Part shown: one piece after another, positions 42,019-51,267 of the stretch
Numbering within the stretch: position 1 is the stretch's first letter
Layout of the letters: each line of letters starts with the position of its first letter
Source: JAFAGX01 sp035623255
Lineage (GTDB): Bacteria; Acidobacteriota; Terriglobia; Terriglobales; Acidobacteriaceae
Direction: 5' to 3'
NCBI GenBank assembly: GCA_035623255.1
Contig: DASPTU010000106.1
Coordinates: 3,077 to 67,076 of the forward strand
DNA: 64,000 bases
The notes under the pieces: generated by a model
The model's input: only the letters and a program-made list of their open reading frames with translations
What the model was told of the DNA's origin: nothing
Database searches by the model: none
Translations under genes and position numbers: made by a program

Positions 42019-43435
42019 ATTTTTGCAGGCGCCGGTAAAGGGCACTTCGGCTTAAACCCAGTGCTTCAGCGGCCTGGCTGATGTTTCCACCATAACGGTC
42101 GACTGCTTTGCGGATCAAGAGCGACTCAACCTCTTCCAGGCTGAGTTCCTCCAAGCGCGGCGCGGCCTCACGGGGTGACCTGAGATTGAGATCACTCACC
42201 CGGATCGTATCTCCACTGGACAACAGCACTGCCCGCTCGACTGCGTGATCCAGTTCCCGCACATTTCCCGGCCAAGGATACTCCAACATAGACTGCATGG
42301 CCGAAGGTTCAAGAGTCCTGGCCGGCTTGCGATAACGCTGACTGTACCGATCGAGGAAATGGTTAGCCAGCACGGGGATGTCAGAGCGTCGTTCTCGCAG
42401 AGGAGGGAGCTGGATCTCGATCGTGTTCAAGCGGAAAAGCAGATCCTGACGGAAGCGTCCAGCTGAAACCTCATGATTTAAGTCCGCATTGGTGGCCGAG
42501 ATGACTCTCACATCCACGCGCCGCGTTTGCGATGACCCTACCCGCTCCATCTCACCGCTCTCGAGCACCCGCAGTAATTTGGCCTGCTGGGACAGCGGGA
42601 TATTCGCGATCTCGTCCAGGAAGAGTGTCCCTCCGTGGGCCAGTTCAAAGCGGCCGATGCGATCCGTCTTCGCATCCGTGAATGCACCTCTTACATGCCC
42701 AAAGAGCTCGCTCTCGAATATTCCCTCGGGCAGGCCTCCGGTATTGACGGCAACCAGAGGACGAGAAGACCGAGTGGAAAGTGCATGGAGAGTTCGCGCA
42801 ACCACTTCCTTTCCACTGCCATGTTCCCCGGTCACCAGCACATTGGCATCCGAAGGGCCAACGCTGCTGATCAAACGCAGCACAGGTTGCATGGCTTCGG
42901 AGTGGGCAATGAATTTCGGGAGGCCCTCCGCCTGCAACAAGCGATTTTCTGCCTCCAACCTCTGGCTAACCCGTAAAGCGGCACCCAACTCGATTTGCGT
43001 ACGCAATATTGCCAATAAGCGAGCGTTTTCCCAAGGCTTCTGGATGAAATCACGAGCGCCGCGACGCATCGCCTCAACCGCCAATTCCACACTCCCCCAC
43101 GCTGTCATCACGATCACCGGCAGTGTGCTGTCGATTGCCTGAATTCGTGAAAGCAAATCCAGCCCCTCTTGGCCCGAGGTCGTATCTCGCGTGTAGTTCA
43201 GATCAATGAGAAGCGCGTCAAACTCATGCGTTGCCAAAGCATCCAGGACCCCAGCGGGCGAACTAACCGCCTCGACGGCAAAGCCCTCCGGCTTTAACAG
43301 CAGTCGCAAAGCCTCCAGCACATCGCGCTGATCATCAGCGATGAGTAACCTGGTGGCAGGATGGACGTTTGAACTCAAGGATGCGCGCGGGGAAAATCTC
43401 TCTTTCTCGATGTCGGGATTTGTCAAAGGGTTCAA
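41999..43435 (-). CDS. Sigma-54-dependent response regulator (NtrC family)
   Basis: The 478-aa protein has a receiver domain with phosphoacceptor Asp78 (LLIDLN), an AAA+ domain with Walker A GEHGSGKE, loop HVRGAFTDA and Walker B GGTLFLDEIANIP, and a C-terminal Fis-type helix-turn-helix (ISQAAEALGLSRSALYRRLQ). The sigma-54 contact loop reads GAFTDA instead of GAFTGA, a variant that may affect activation. TTG start 43435 overlaps the upstream stop as TTGA, giving translational coupling to the outer-membrane protein gene. Confidence 0.88.
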   Translation of the reverse strand: MNPLTNPDIEKERFSPRASLSSNVHPATRLLIADDQRDVLEALRLLLKPEGFAVEAVSSPAGVLDALATHEFDALLIDLNYTRDTTSGQEGLDLLSRIQAIDSTLPVIVMTAWGSVELAVEAMRRGARDFIQKPWENARLLAILRTQIELGAALRVSQRLEAENRLLQAEGLPKFIAHSEAMQPVLRLISSVGPSDANVLVTGEHGSGKEVVARTLHALSTRSSRPLVAVNTGGLPEGIFESELFGHVRGAFTDAKTDRIGRFELAHGGTLFLDEIANIPLSQQAKLLRVLESGEMERVGSSQTRRVDVRVISATNADLNHEVSAGRFRQDLLFRLNTIEIQLPPLRERRSDIPVLANHFLDRYSQRYRKPARTLEPSAMQSMLEYPWPGNVRELDHAVERAVLLSSGDTIRVSDLNLRSPREAAPRLEELSLEEVESLLIRKAVDRYGGNISQAAEALGLSRSALYRRLQKYGIGSS

Positions 43436-45405
43436 TTTTGATCCATTCTCGATTGCTCCACAGGAGCTTCATGTGTGGGAGCTACGCCGAAAAAGTGTGG
43501 CAGCTGTTGTACAACCCCTTTTTCAGCGTCCTGAATCTCGATGCCGGCATGCGTCAGGGTCAGTCCCGTGGATCGATCCAATTCCACCCGTGACTTCTCA
43601 TAGGCAGACATCGCTGCGACAAAATTTGACTCCGCCTGAGCCAGGTCTCGTTGTGTTTGCAGAACAAGATTGCTGGTCGAGGCACCCAGCGCTTTCTTCT
43701 TTTGTTCAATGTCAAACGTCTGCTGTGCAAGATCGCGGGCCTTGCGGGCAGTGTCGACACGCGAGCGGTTTTGCTGCAGGGCAAATTGGGCATTCCGCAC
43801 TTCGATGCCGATCTGATTCTGCAGTTGCTGCAAATGCAGCTGGGCCTGCCGGTATTCCAACTGCGAGCGGATCTGGTCCGCCTGCGCTGCACGATTTCGC
43901 AGCGGAATACTCAGGTTTAAGCCGATGGCATAGTCGGGCGAATTGTTCTTGAACAAGCTTGTAAATGCAGTCGAATACCCAGACGGCGTCACCGGCTCAA
44001 TCGGTGGCCCTGCGTAGCCGGTGTTCTGCAAACCAGCCAAGCCGTAGGCCCCGTACCATGTGACAAAATCCAGTTGTGGTTTCATCGCGTTGGCGGCGGC
44101 CTTGCGCGAGAGATCGCGGTTGGTCAGGTCCATACGCGCTACTGCCAGTTCCGCCCGATGTTGCTCGGCATCCTTGATCAAATCCTGGATCGGCGTGACC
44201 GGCTCTTTTTCCGGTATATCCATGGTATCGGTTGGAATCACCGCGGCGGAAGCCAGAAGCGGATCACTGAGATCGCGGGTAATTGCGTTCTTGATCAGCA
44301 GCTCTTGTAGCTGCAATTCATTTTGTGAAAGCAGCAGGTCCTGGTTCGCGTTCGCTTCCGCCCCTTCCGCCTTCATGACCTCCATCGGAGCGATCGCCCC
44401 GATGCGTACCTGTTCGCGATCATCGGAAAGCGTTTTTTCGGCCAGTTCCAGCGAGCGTTCCTTCACCTTAACGTCCTCATAAGCATTCACCAAGTCCCAG
44501 TAAATGTTCTGAATCTGTGAAACCGTGGCAATGACTTGCGCTCGAAATGCTACATCAGAAATTTCCCGGTTGGTGCGGGCGATTCGGATGAACCGCATAT
44601 TCGGCCCAAAGCCGAATCCAGCAAGCAAATGCTGCCGGAGCGTGAGCCGGAAACCGCTGTCCAGTTGTGGAGAAAGAATGCTGAACAGGCTATTGTTGGT
44701 GATGCGGTCGTTGCTGAAATTCAAGCTCATCAGCGTGCCGGTCGCGAACCCCTGCGTGTAATTAAAGTTTGCAACACCGGCGTTCTGCTGAAGCGATGAG
44801 ACGCCATAGAGCACCTTGCTGGCTTCCGGAATGGTGGCATGATCAATCGTGAGTCCTCCACTCACCACGGGATCGAATGTATCGATCGGCGTGCCCACAC
44901 CCAACGTGGACTGGACCAGCCCCGATGCGCCAGTGCCCGCGCCACCTGCACCTCCTGAGGTGCCGCCGGCCCCCCCGCCCGGCGCGCCGGTTCCGAAGCC
45001 TCCGATCCCGCCCCCGGGAGTTCCCTGCACCAATCCAGTATCAACGCCGCGAACCGCCTGTCCGGATTTGGCCCGCAAAATGTCGGTATCTGCGATCGAT
45101 AAGTTAAAGCGCGCGATGGCCAGGTCGAGATTGTTTTCCAGCGCGAGTGCGACCGCGTCAGTCAATGACAAGCGTAGTTTGCCGTCTGTCAACAGAGTCT
45201 CGATACGAGGCGTGTTGCCAAATCGAGGAGGCGGGACCTGCCGCGCGGTATATGGCGCAAAGGGCGTCGGGAAGTACGACTTTGGCTTGGAATAATCGAG
45301 AAGGTTCTGCGCGTAGGCGCATACTCCAAACATAACACTGAGAACGGTAAACACTTTGGCCGGCAAAGAGATCCCGAGGAGGATTCGAGCAAGGTCTGAT
45401 TTCAT
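43432..45405 (-). CDS. TolC-family outer-membrane efflux protein
   Basis: The product is 657 aa from ATG 45405 after AGGAG; the open frame runs further up without a ribosome site. The N-terminal hydrophobic segment (LGISLPAKVFTVLSVMFGVCAYA) is a signal peptide. Two OEP repeats form long coiled-coil helices (LSLTDAVALALENNLDLAIARFN; LRNRAAQADQIRSQLEYRQAQ). It is longer than usual (about 450 aa) because of a Gly/Ala-rich low-complexity stretch around residues 125-165 and an extended N-terminal region. It provides the outer-membrane channel for the ABC pumps encoded upstream. Confidence 0.88.
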   Translation of the reverse strand: MKSDLARILLGISLPAKVFTVLSVMFGVCAYAQNLLDYSKPKSYFPTPFAPYTARQVPPPRFGNTPRIETLLTDGKLRLSLTDAVALALENNLDLAIARFNLSIADTDILRAKSGQAVRGVDTGLVQGTPGGGIGGFGTGAPGGGAGGTSGGAGGAGTGASGLVQSTLGVGTPIDTFDPVVSGGLTIDHATIPEASKVLYGVSSLQQNAGVANFNYTQGFATGTLMSLNFSNDRITNNSLFSILSPQLDSGFRLTLRQHLLAGFGFGPNMRFIRIARTNREISDVAFRAQVIATVSQIQNIYWDLVNAYEDVKVKERSLELAEKTLSDDREQVRIGAIAPMEVMKAEGAEANANQDLLLSQNELQLQELLIKNAITRDLSDPLLASAAVIPTDTMDIPEKEPVTPIQDLIKDAEQHRAELAVARMDLTNRDLSRKAAANAMKPQLDFVTWYGAYGLAGLQNTGYAGPPIEPVTPSGYSTAFTSLFKNNSPDYAIGLNLSIPLRNRAAQADQIRSQLEYRQAQLHLQQLQNQIGIEVRNAQFALQQNRSRVDTARKARDLAQQTFDIEQKKKALGASTSNLVLQTQRDLAQAESNFVAAMSAYEKSRVELDRSTGLTLTHAGIEIQDAEKGVVQQLPHFFGVAPTHEAPVEQSRMDQN

Positions 45406-45533
45406 GACTCTCCTATGAGTAAGCTGATTCATTTGTAACGCAGCGCAATCGCTGGATCGACGTGCGCGACGCGGTGTGCCGGCATTCTCCGGACAAAACG
45501 AAAGTCGTTGAGCACAACGTCCATTCCTGCACC

Positions 45534-48050
45534 TCACTCGTAACGAAGCGCCACCATCGGATCAATCCTGCTTCCGCGGCGCGCGGGGATGAACGCCGCT
45601 AATGCTGCCACCATGGAAAGCAGGAAAATGACCGCAATCAAGGAGAACGGGTCGGTTGCTTTAAGCCCAAACAGGAAGCTCTGCAATACTCGGCTACTGG
45701 CAAGGGATACAGGAATGCCCACCCCCACTCCGATGGCAACCAGCAGCATGCCCTCGCGCAGCAGCATTTGGATTACATCGGCGCGTGCAGCACCCAAGGC
45801 CATGCGTACGCCAATCTCACGTCTGCGTCCAGCCACCGTGTACGACATGACGCCGTACAGGCCAACACACGCCAGCAACAATGCGAGAATGCCGAAGAAC
45901 ACCGAAAGCCTAGCCAGCGCGATCTGGTCGCCGGCAGCATCGGTCACCAGAGTGTCCAGTGTTTGCGCAAACGAAATAGGCACGTTCGCGTCTACGGCCT
46001 TGATCTGGTCCACAACATTGGCAACGGCTGTAGAGAGCATGCCTCCAACTTGGGCCTCTAACACAATCTGTACGGGACGCGGTACCTGTTGAAAGGCCAT
46101 GTAAAACCGCGGTTTCACTGCTTCACGAATACCGTCGCTATGGTCCTTGGCATCGCGAGATATTCCTACGATTGCAATTGGCTTATCGAGCCAATCCGCG
46201 TCATCGATCCGGAATTGACGGCCGATTGGGTTCTGCCCCTGAAAAAAATGCTTGACCATCGCTTCATTAACAACCGCAACGCGGGTTGAAGTTGCTGTAT
46301 CCTGCGCTTCAATTCCCCTGCCGGCCAGGATAGGGATGCCGACAGCCCCGAAATAGTCTGGCCCGACGTAATCTTCCATTGCCTGGCGATCTTCATGACT
46401 GGCGTTGAAGCCGGGTACCATGATTGCGTCGTCCGATTCAGTCCCTGCGAATAACCCGTTTGTTGAGTAGGTGACCGCATGCACGCTCGGAATACTCGCC
46501 ACTCCCGTCACGAGTCGTGTGGCGAGCAACTTCATCCTCTCGCTGTCATATCCCGCGGAAGTTGGGTCGAGGCGAGCAACGATCAGGTGGTTGCGATCGT
46601 AGCCAAAGTCCTGCGACATCAGCTTCTGCAGGCTGCGCACTAATAGGCTGGCGGCAAAGAGCACCAGAAGCGAAAGAGCCACTTGCCCGGCGATTAATGC
46701 CTTAGCGAGCCCAAACCGGGAACTTTTCGCAGGAGTTGAGCGACCGGATTCCTTTAGCGCCGATGACACCTGGACCCGTGTAGCGCGCAGTGCCGGAATA
46801 AGACCGAAAAGGATTCCCGTGAGCAACGAGAGGGAGATGGTGAAAGTGAGAACCCGTGCATCAGGAAGCAGAGGAAGAGTCGTGTCAGATCCAACAATCG
46901 TAACCAGCAAACGTACTCCCCAAAGTGCAAAGATCGAACCTGCAAGTCCACCAAGAAGCGCCAGAAGAATGCTCTCGGTGAGTAGTTGCCGCAACAAACG
47001 CTGCCAGTTTGCGCCAACCGCCAGGCGGACCGCGATTTCCCGATTGCGAGCCGCTGCCCGCGCCAGCAGCAGGTTGGCAACATTTACACACGCGATCAAC
47101 AGCACGAGGCCCACAATGCCCATTAACAAAAGTAAGGGCATCCTGTAGTCGCCGCGCAGGTTGGAAACGCCACTTCCTCCCGGAACAACCCGAATGCTCA
47201 TGTGGGTTTCACGAATCGCATTGCGATCGTCCGCGGACAGGGCCGCACCATAGTTCCCCTTTACCGCTTGCTGGAAAACGATGTTCAGGTTAGCGGCTGC
47301 CTGGGCTGGAGTAATCCCCGACTTTAGGCGGGCAATGAGGGTCAGCCAGGAGGCGTTGCCTGAAGTCAGGAAATGCCGTCCGCGCACAATCTCCGGCTGC
47401 ATACTGATCGGAACAAACAGCATCATCTGCTCGCCCACCACGTCGCCCTCGAAACCGGCTGGCGCTACGCCGATTACGGTGAATGGAAACCCATTGAGTC
47501 GAATGTCGCTGCCGATGATGGAGGGCGAAAGCGCGAACCTGCGTTGCCAGAATCCATAACTGAGCACCACAACCGGATTGGCATTTTCGTTCGTGTCATC
47601 AGAGTCGGAGAACAAGCGACCGGCCGCAGGTTTGAGTCCAAGCACACTGAAATAGTTCCCACTCACCATGCGCCCGACAATTTTCTCGATAGAGTTTTCG
47701 CTTTGCTCAGCACCGAGTTCGATATGGTGGTCTGTGGCCGCGGCGCATAGTCCGACAAATGCGGAGTTGTGGTCTCGCAGCTCCTTATAAAGCGGATAGG
47801 AAAAGATGTCCGTACGCGGGGTGCCGTTGGAACGGGTGTTAGGCAAGTTTGGATCGCCGACCGCCACTAACTGGTCCGGGCGGCTTACAGGGAGCATCTT
47901 GAGCAGCAGAGCATTGATTACGGTGAAGATCGCCGTATTAGCGCCAATCCCCAAAGCCAACGTAATCACAGCAACCGCCGTGAATCCGGGGCTCTGGCGC
48001 AACATGCGCATTCCATAACGAACATCCTGGAATAAAGTTTCCATGCTCAT
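45534..48050 (-). CDS. MacB/FtsX-type ABC permease 1 of efflux operon
   Basis: The 838-aa duplicated permease starts METLFQDVRYGMRMLRQSPG, followed by a membrane helix and periplasmic MacB core. It has three helices mid-protein (MGIVGLVLLIACVNVANLLLA) and a second copy to the C-terminal DPMVALRYE. The start overlaps the stop of the ATPase gene at 48047-48754 (ATGA), so this pair is one pump. TolC follows after 128 bp. Confidence 0.88.
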   Translation of the reverse strand: MSMETLFQDVRYGMRMLRQSPGFTAVAVITLALGIGANTAIFTVINALLLKMLPVSRPDQLVAVGDPNLPNTRSNGTPRTDIFSYPLYKELRDHNSAFVGLCAAATDHHIELGAEQSENSIEKIVGRMVSGNYFSVLGLKPAAGRLFSDSDDTNENANPVVVLSYGFWQRRFALSPSIIGSDIRLNGFPFTVIGVAPAGFEGDVVGEQMMLFVPISMQPEIVRGRHFLTSGNASWLTLIARLKSGITPAQAAANLNIVFQQAVKGNYGAALSADDRNAIRETHMSIRVVPGGSGVSNLRGDYRMPLLLLMGIVGLVLLIACVNVANLLLARAAARNREIAVRLAVGANWQRLLRQLLTESILLALLGGLAGSIFALWGVRLLVTIVGSDTTLPLLPDARVLTFTISLSLLTGILFGLIPALRATRVQVSSALKESGRSTPAKSSRFGLAKALIAGQVALSLLVLFAASLLVRSLQKLMSQDFGYDRNHLIVARLDPTSAGYDSERMKLLATRLVTGVASIPSVHAVTYSTNGLFAGTESDDAIMVPGFNASHEDRQAMEDYVGPDYFGAVGIPILAGRGIEAQDTATSTRVAVVNEAMVKHFFQGQNPIGRQFRIDDADWLDKPIAIVGISRDAKDHSDGIREAVKPRFYMAFQQVPRPVQIVLEAQVGGMLSTAVANVVDQIKAVDANVPISFAQTLDTLVTDAAGDQIALARLSVFFGILALLLACVGLYGVMSYTVAGRRREIGVRMALGAARADVIQMLLREGMLLVAIGVGVGIPVSLASSRVLQSFLFGLKATDPFSLIAVIFLLSMVAALAAFIPARRGSRIDPMVALRYE

Positions 48051-48754
48051 CTCATGGCCGCTGCGGGAGCGGTGACCTGTGGGTTAGCGGGATCGCTGGT
48101 GATCCATCCATCGAAAAGCTGAATGGTGCGGTGTCCGTAGGAAGCATTCACTTCCGAGTGCGTAACCTGAATGATGGTCGCGCCCTGATCATTGAGCTTC
48201 TTGAACAGCTCCATAATTTCTTTTGCCTGGCTGGAGTGCAGGTTTCCGGTAGGCTCGTCGGCAAGAATCAGTTTCGGATTCCCCACTACCGCTCGAGCCA
48301 CCGCCACCAATTGCTGCTGACCACCAGAAAGCTGGTTCGGAAACAAATCCTTTTTGCCCACGATCTGAAAACGGTCGAGGATTTCTGCCACCATGCTCTG
48401 CCGTTGCGACCGCGAAACATTGCGGTAGGAAAGAGGGACATCAAGATTTTCGTAAACCGTGAGATTGTCGAGCAGGTGATAACTCTGAAAGACAAAGCCA
48501 ATATATTTGCGATTGAGGTCAGCGCGCTTCTTGCGATCGAGTTTGTGGACCGCCTGTTCCAGCAAGTGATATTCGCCGGTCCAGCTGTCGTCGAGCATCC
48601 CAACGATGCTGAGCAAGGTCGACTTTCCGGAACCGGACGGTCCCATGATAGTGAGGAACTCGCCTTCCCGAATATCAAGATGGATGCGGCGCAGAACATA
48701 GGTCACGCCGGCGCCGGTCTTATAAACTCGTTCGACATTGCGTAGCTGAATCAT
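48047..48754 (-). CDS. ABC transporter ATPase (MacB/LolD type) 1
   Basis: The 235-aa nucleotide-binding protein has Walker A GPSGSGKST, Q-loop FQSYHLLDNLTVYEN, signature LSGGQQQLVAVARA, Walker B LILADEPTGNLHS and H-loop THSE. LSGGQQQ(L) and the DEPTGNL box are typical of the LolD/MacB class. It is coupled to permease 1 and follows permease 2 by 52 bp. Confidence 0.92.
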   Translation of the reverse strand: MIQLRNVERVYKTGAGVTYVLRRIHLDIREGEFLTIMGPSGSGKSTLLSIVGMLDDSWTGEYHLLEQAVHKLDRKKRADLNRKYIGFVFQSYHLLDNLTVYENLDVPLSYRNVSRSQRQSMVAEILDRFQIVGKKDLFPNQLSGGQQQLVAVARAVVGNPKLILADEPTGNLHSSQAKEIMELFKKLNDQGATIIQVTHSEVNASYGHRTIQLFDGWITSDPANPQVTAPAAAMR

Positions 48755-48806
48755 TGCTTGCCAGGGTTAGTCGCGCGAAATTAACATCTCTTGCGGCTGA
48801 GCACGG

Positions 48807-51266
48807 TTACTCCTCCCGGAGTGCCATCATGGGATCAATTCTGGTTGCGCGACGCGCCGGAATATAGCAAGCGGCCAGCCCAACCAGGGTCAAGGCCGCC
48901 GCTACTACGAGATACGTCGCCGGGTCAGTTGCGCTAACCACCAGAAAACCCTTCATCACCCGCGCACTAGCGACCGCTCCCGCTGTCCCGACCACCAGGC
49001 CCAGGCAGACGATGACGAGTCCCTGCCGAAAAATCATTTTCAAGATTTGTAGTGGCTCAGCCCCGATGGCTATGCGAATCCCGATCTCATGCGTCCGCTG
49101 GCTGGCGGAATAGGAAATGACTCCATATACTCCCACCACGGCCAGAATCAGTCCCAGCAGGCCCATGGCAGTCGCCAAGCCGGCGGCAAGCTGAAACCGG
49201 AGCAGGCCGTTCAAGGTGTTCAAGGCCTCGGCCATGGTCTGCACGTCAAACACTGGCATGGTCGGCGCGAGCGATTCAATGACACGCTCAATCTGGGGAA
49301 TCATGCTTGCCGGAGCAATGGAAGTACGCACCTGTAATGTCTGCAGCGAGTTCCCCGAGTAGTGCTGCGCAAAGGGAACATAAAAATACGGATTGATGGT
49401 TCCCGTCATAGTCTGAACGTGCGCATCCTTGACCACTCCCACTACCTGAATGGAGTGTTGCTGTTCACTTCCGATCTTGAAGTAGTGGCCGATGGGATCC
49501 GTGTTCGGCCAGAATTTCTTGACCATGGCTTGGTTGACCACGGCAATATAGGAACTGGTCTGCGTATCGCGGTCATCGATAGTGCGCCCGCGCAACAGCG
49601 GGATCTTCAAGGTTTCCAGATATTGTGAAGAAACGATGTTATAGACCACCGGCGTTTTCGCCTCGCCGGGAGGAGGTTGATAGCCGTCCACATCAAGCAG
49701 ATCGTTTCCGCCCACATATCCCATCGGGGTTGAAGCGGCGGTGGTGGCGAACTCGACCCCAGGTATGGCACGTACCCGCTCTAAAAGACCTTTGTAAAAT
49801 GCGCGTCCTTGTTCCTCCTGGTATCCAACTTCGGTTGGATCCATGGTGAAGTTGATAATGCCGTTCCGCTCAAAACCGAGATCGGTTCGTTGCGCTTTGC
49901 CAAGGCTGCGCGTGAACAACATCGCGATAATCAGCAGCATCAACGAGCCGCCGACCTGAGCGACGACCAGCACGTCGCGTAGTCGATGCCGGCCTGCAAT
50001 AACTCCACGACCTGCTTCGTGCAGCACGGTTCCGAGATCTTGACGCGAGGCGCGTAGCGCCGGAATCAGACCGACGATCACCCCAGTAACAAGGGCCAGC
50101 GAGAGTGCGAAACCGAAAATGCGCCAGTCAAAACTAAAATCGAATCGCACCGGAATATCGAAATGAATGTTCATTGAACTCAGAAACGTACTCCCCCACA
50201 ATCCAATGAGAATCCCGGCCGCGCCGCCTGCCAGAGCCAGGACAACGCTTTCGGTCACCAACTGGCGAACGATCCGACTGCGAGCAGCCCCCAAGGCGGC
50301 GCGGATCGCCATTTCGCGGGCACGAACCGTAGCCCGGACAAGCAGAATATTTGCCACGTTTACGCAGGCGAGCAACAGCACCAGGGTCGCCAATCCCAGG
50401 AACAATCCTGAGAGCACCATCATGGTGTTGTTAGGATCGGGTGCCGGTCTGGCCCGGAGTTCTGGAAAGATTCGCAAGCTCTGGTTCTTGTAACTATCGG
50501 GATATTGCTGCGCAAGGCGTTCTCCCACAACATCCAGCGCAGCTTGCGCTTGTTTGAGGCCTACATTAGGACGCAATCGTCCGTACAAAAAAATCATCTG
50601 GGTTTTTCGGTTGGTCATGAAGTCCATGGGATAGCCATCGATAAAGGCCATTCCCAGCGGCAAATAGACCTGGCACTTCAAGAACCAATTAATGCCTTCA
50701 AAGTCTTTCGGGCCCACGCCGACAATAGTGATCGGGTGGCCGTCGAGCGTAACCTTCTTTCCGATGATTTCGGGGTCAGCGCCGAATCGCGTTTTCCAAA
50801 ATGAATAGGAAAGAACCATCACCGCGTCGGCCCCCATCACTTCGCCTTCGGATGGAAGAAGCAAACGGCCGAGCGTTGGCTTTAGCCCCAACGTGGAAAA
50901 GTAATTTCCGCTGACGTAGTTGCTCAGGATGCGATCGGTTTTGCCGTCGGCACTGAGGCCGTCCATGCCGAACTGGTAAGCCATCAAGCTGGAGAAAACA
51001 TCTCCGGTTTGGCTACGGATGTCGCGGTACTCGGACACGGAGAAAACATTGTTGGTGTTGCCATTCTTCTGCATCTCCGTGAGCGTCGTAATCTGACCGG
51101 GATCCTGCACCGGCAGAGGGCGTAAGAGGAAAGAATTCACCATGCTGAAAATGGTGGTGTTGGCCCCGATTCCCAAGGCCAGCGTGATAACTGCAATGGT
51201 TGTGAAGGCTGGAGATTTTCGCAGCATTCGCAAACCGTACCGCACATCCTGTAGCAGGGTTTCCAT
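48807..51266 (-). CDS. MacB/FtsX-type ABC permease 2 of efflux operon
   Basis: The duplicated permease is about 819 aa. ATG 51266 (METLLQDVRYGLRML) is preferred over ATG 51275 because GAGG lies about 10 nt before it and the other permeases begin the same way. Membrane helices are near residues 20-40, mid-protein (LGLATLVLLLACVNVANILLV) and at the C-terminus, which ends DPMMALREE. The start overlaps or abuts the end of permease 3, so two permeases are encoded back to back behind one ATPase and may form a heterodimer (inference). Confidence 0.88.
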   Translation of the reverse strand: METLLQDVRYGLRMLRKSPAFTTIAVITLALGIGANTTIFSMVNSFLLRPLPVQDPGQITTLTEMQKNGNTNNVFSVSEYRDIRSQTGDVFSSLMAYQFGMDGLSADGKTDRILSNYVSGNYFSTLGLKPTLGRLLLPSEGEVMGADAVMVLSYSFWKTRFGADPEIIGKKVTLDGHPITIVGVGPKDFEGINWFLKCQVYLPLGMAFIDGYPMDFMTNRKTQMIFLYGRLRPNVGLKQAQAALDVVGERLAQQYPDSYKNQSLRIFPELRARPAPDPNNTMMVLSGLFLGLATLVLLLACVNVANILLVRATVRAREMAIRAALGAARSRIVRQLVTESVVLALAGGAAGILIGLWGSTFLSSMNIHFDIPVRFDFSFDWRIFGFALSLALVTGVIVGLIPALRASRQDLGTVLHEAGRGVIAGRHRLRDVLVVAQVGGSLMLLIIAMLFTRSLGKAQRTDLGFERNGIINFTMDPTEVGYQEEQGRAFYKGLLERVRAIPGVEFATTAASTPMGYVGGNDLLDVDGYQPPPGEAKTPVVYNIVSSQYLETLKIPLLRGRTIDDRDTQTSSYIAVVNQAMVKKFWPNTDPIGHYFKIGSEQQHSIQVVGVVKDAHVQTMTGTINPYFYVPFAQHYSGNSLQTLQVRTSIAPASMIPQIERVIESLAPTMPVFDVQTMAEALNTLNGLLRFQLAAGLATAMGLLGLILAVVGVYGVISYSASQRTHEIGIRIAIGAEPLQILKMIFRQGLVIVCLGLVVGTAGAVASARVMKGFLVVSATDPATYLVVAAALTLVGLAACYIPARRATRIDPMMALREE

Positions 51267-51267
51267 A

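Noticed and set aside
42719..43142. Plus-strand frames antisense to the response regulator
   Set aside because: They are composition shadows of a high-GC coding strand without ribosome sites.
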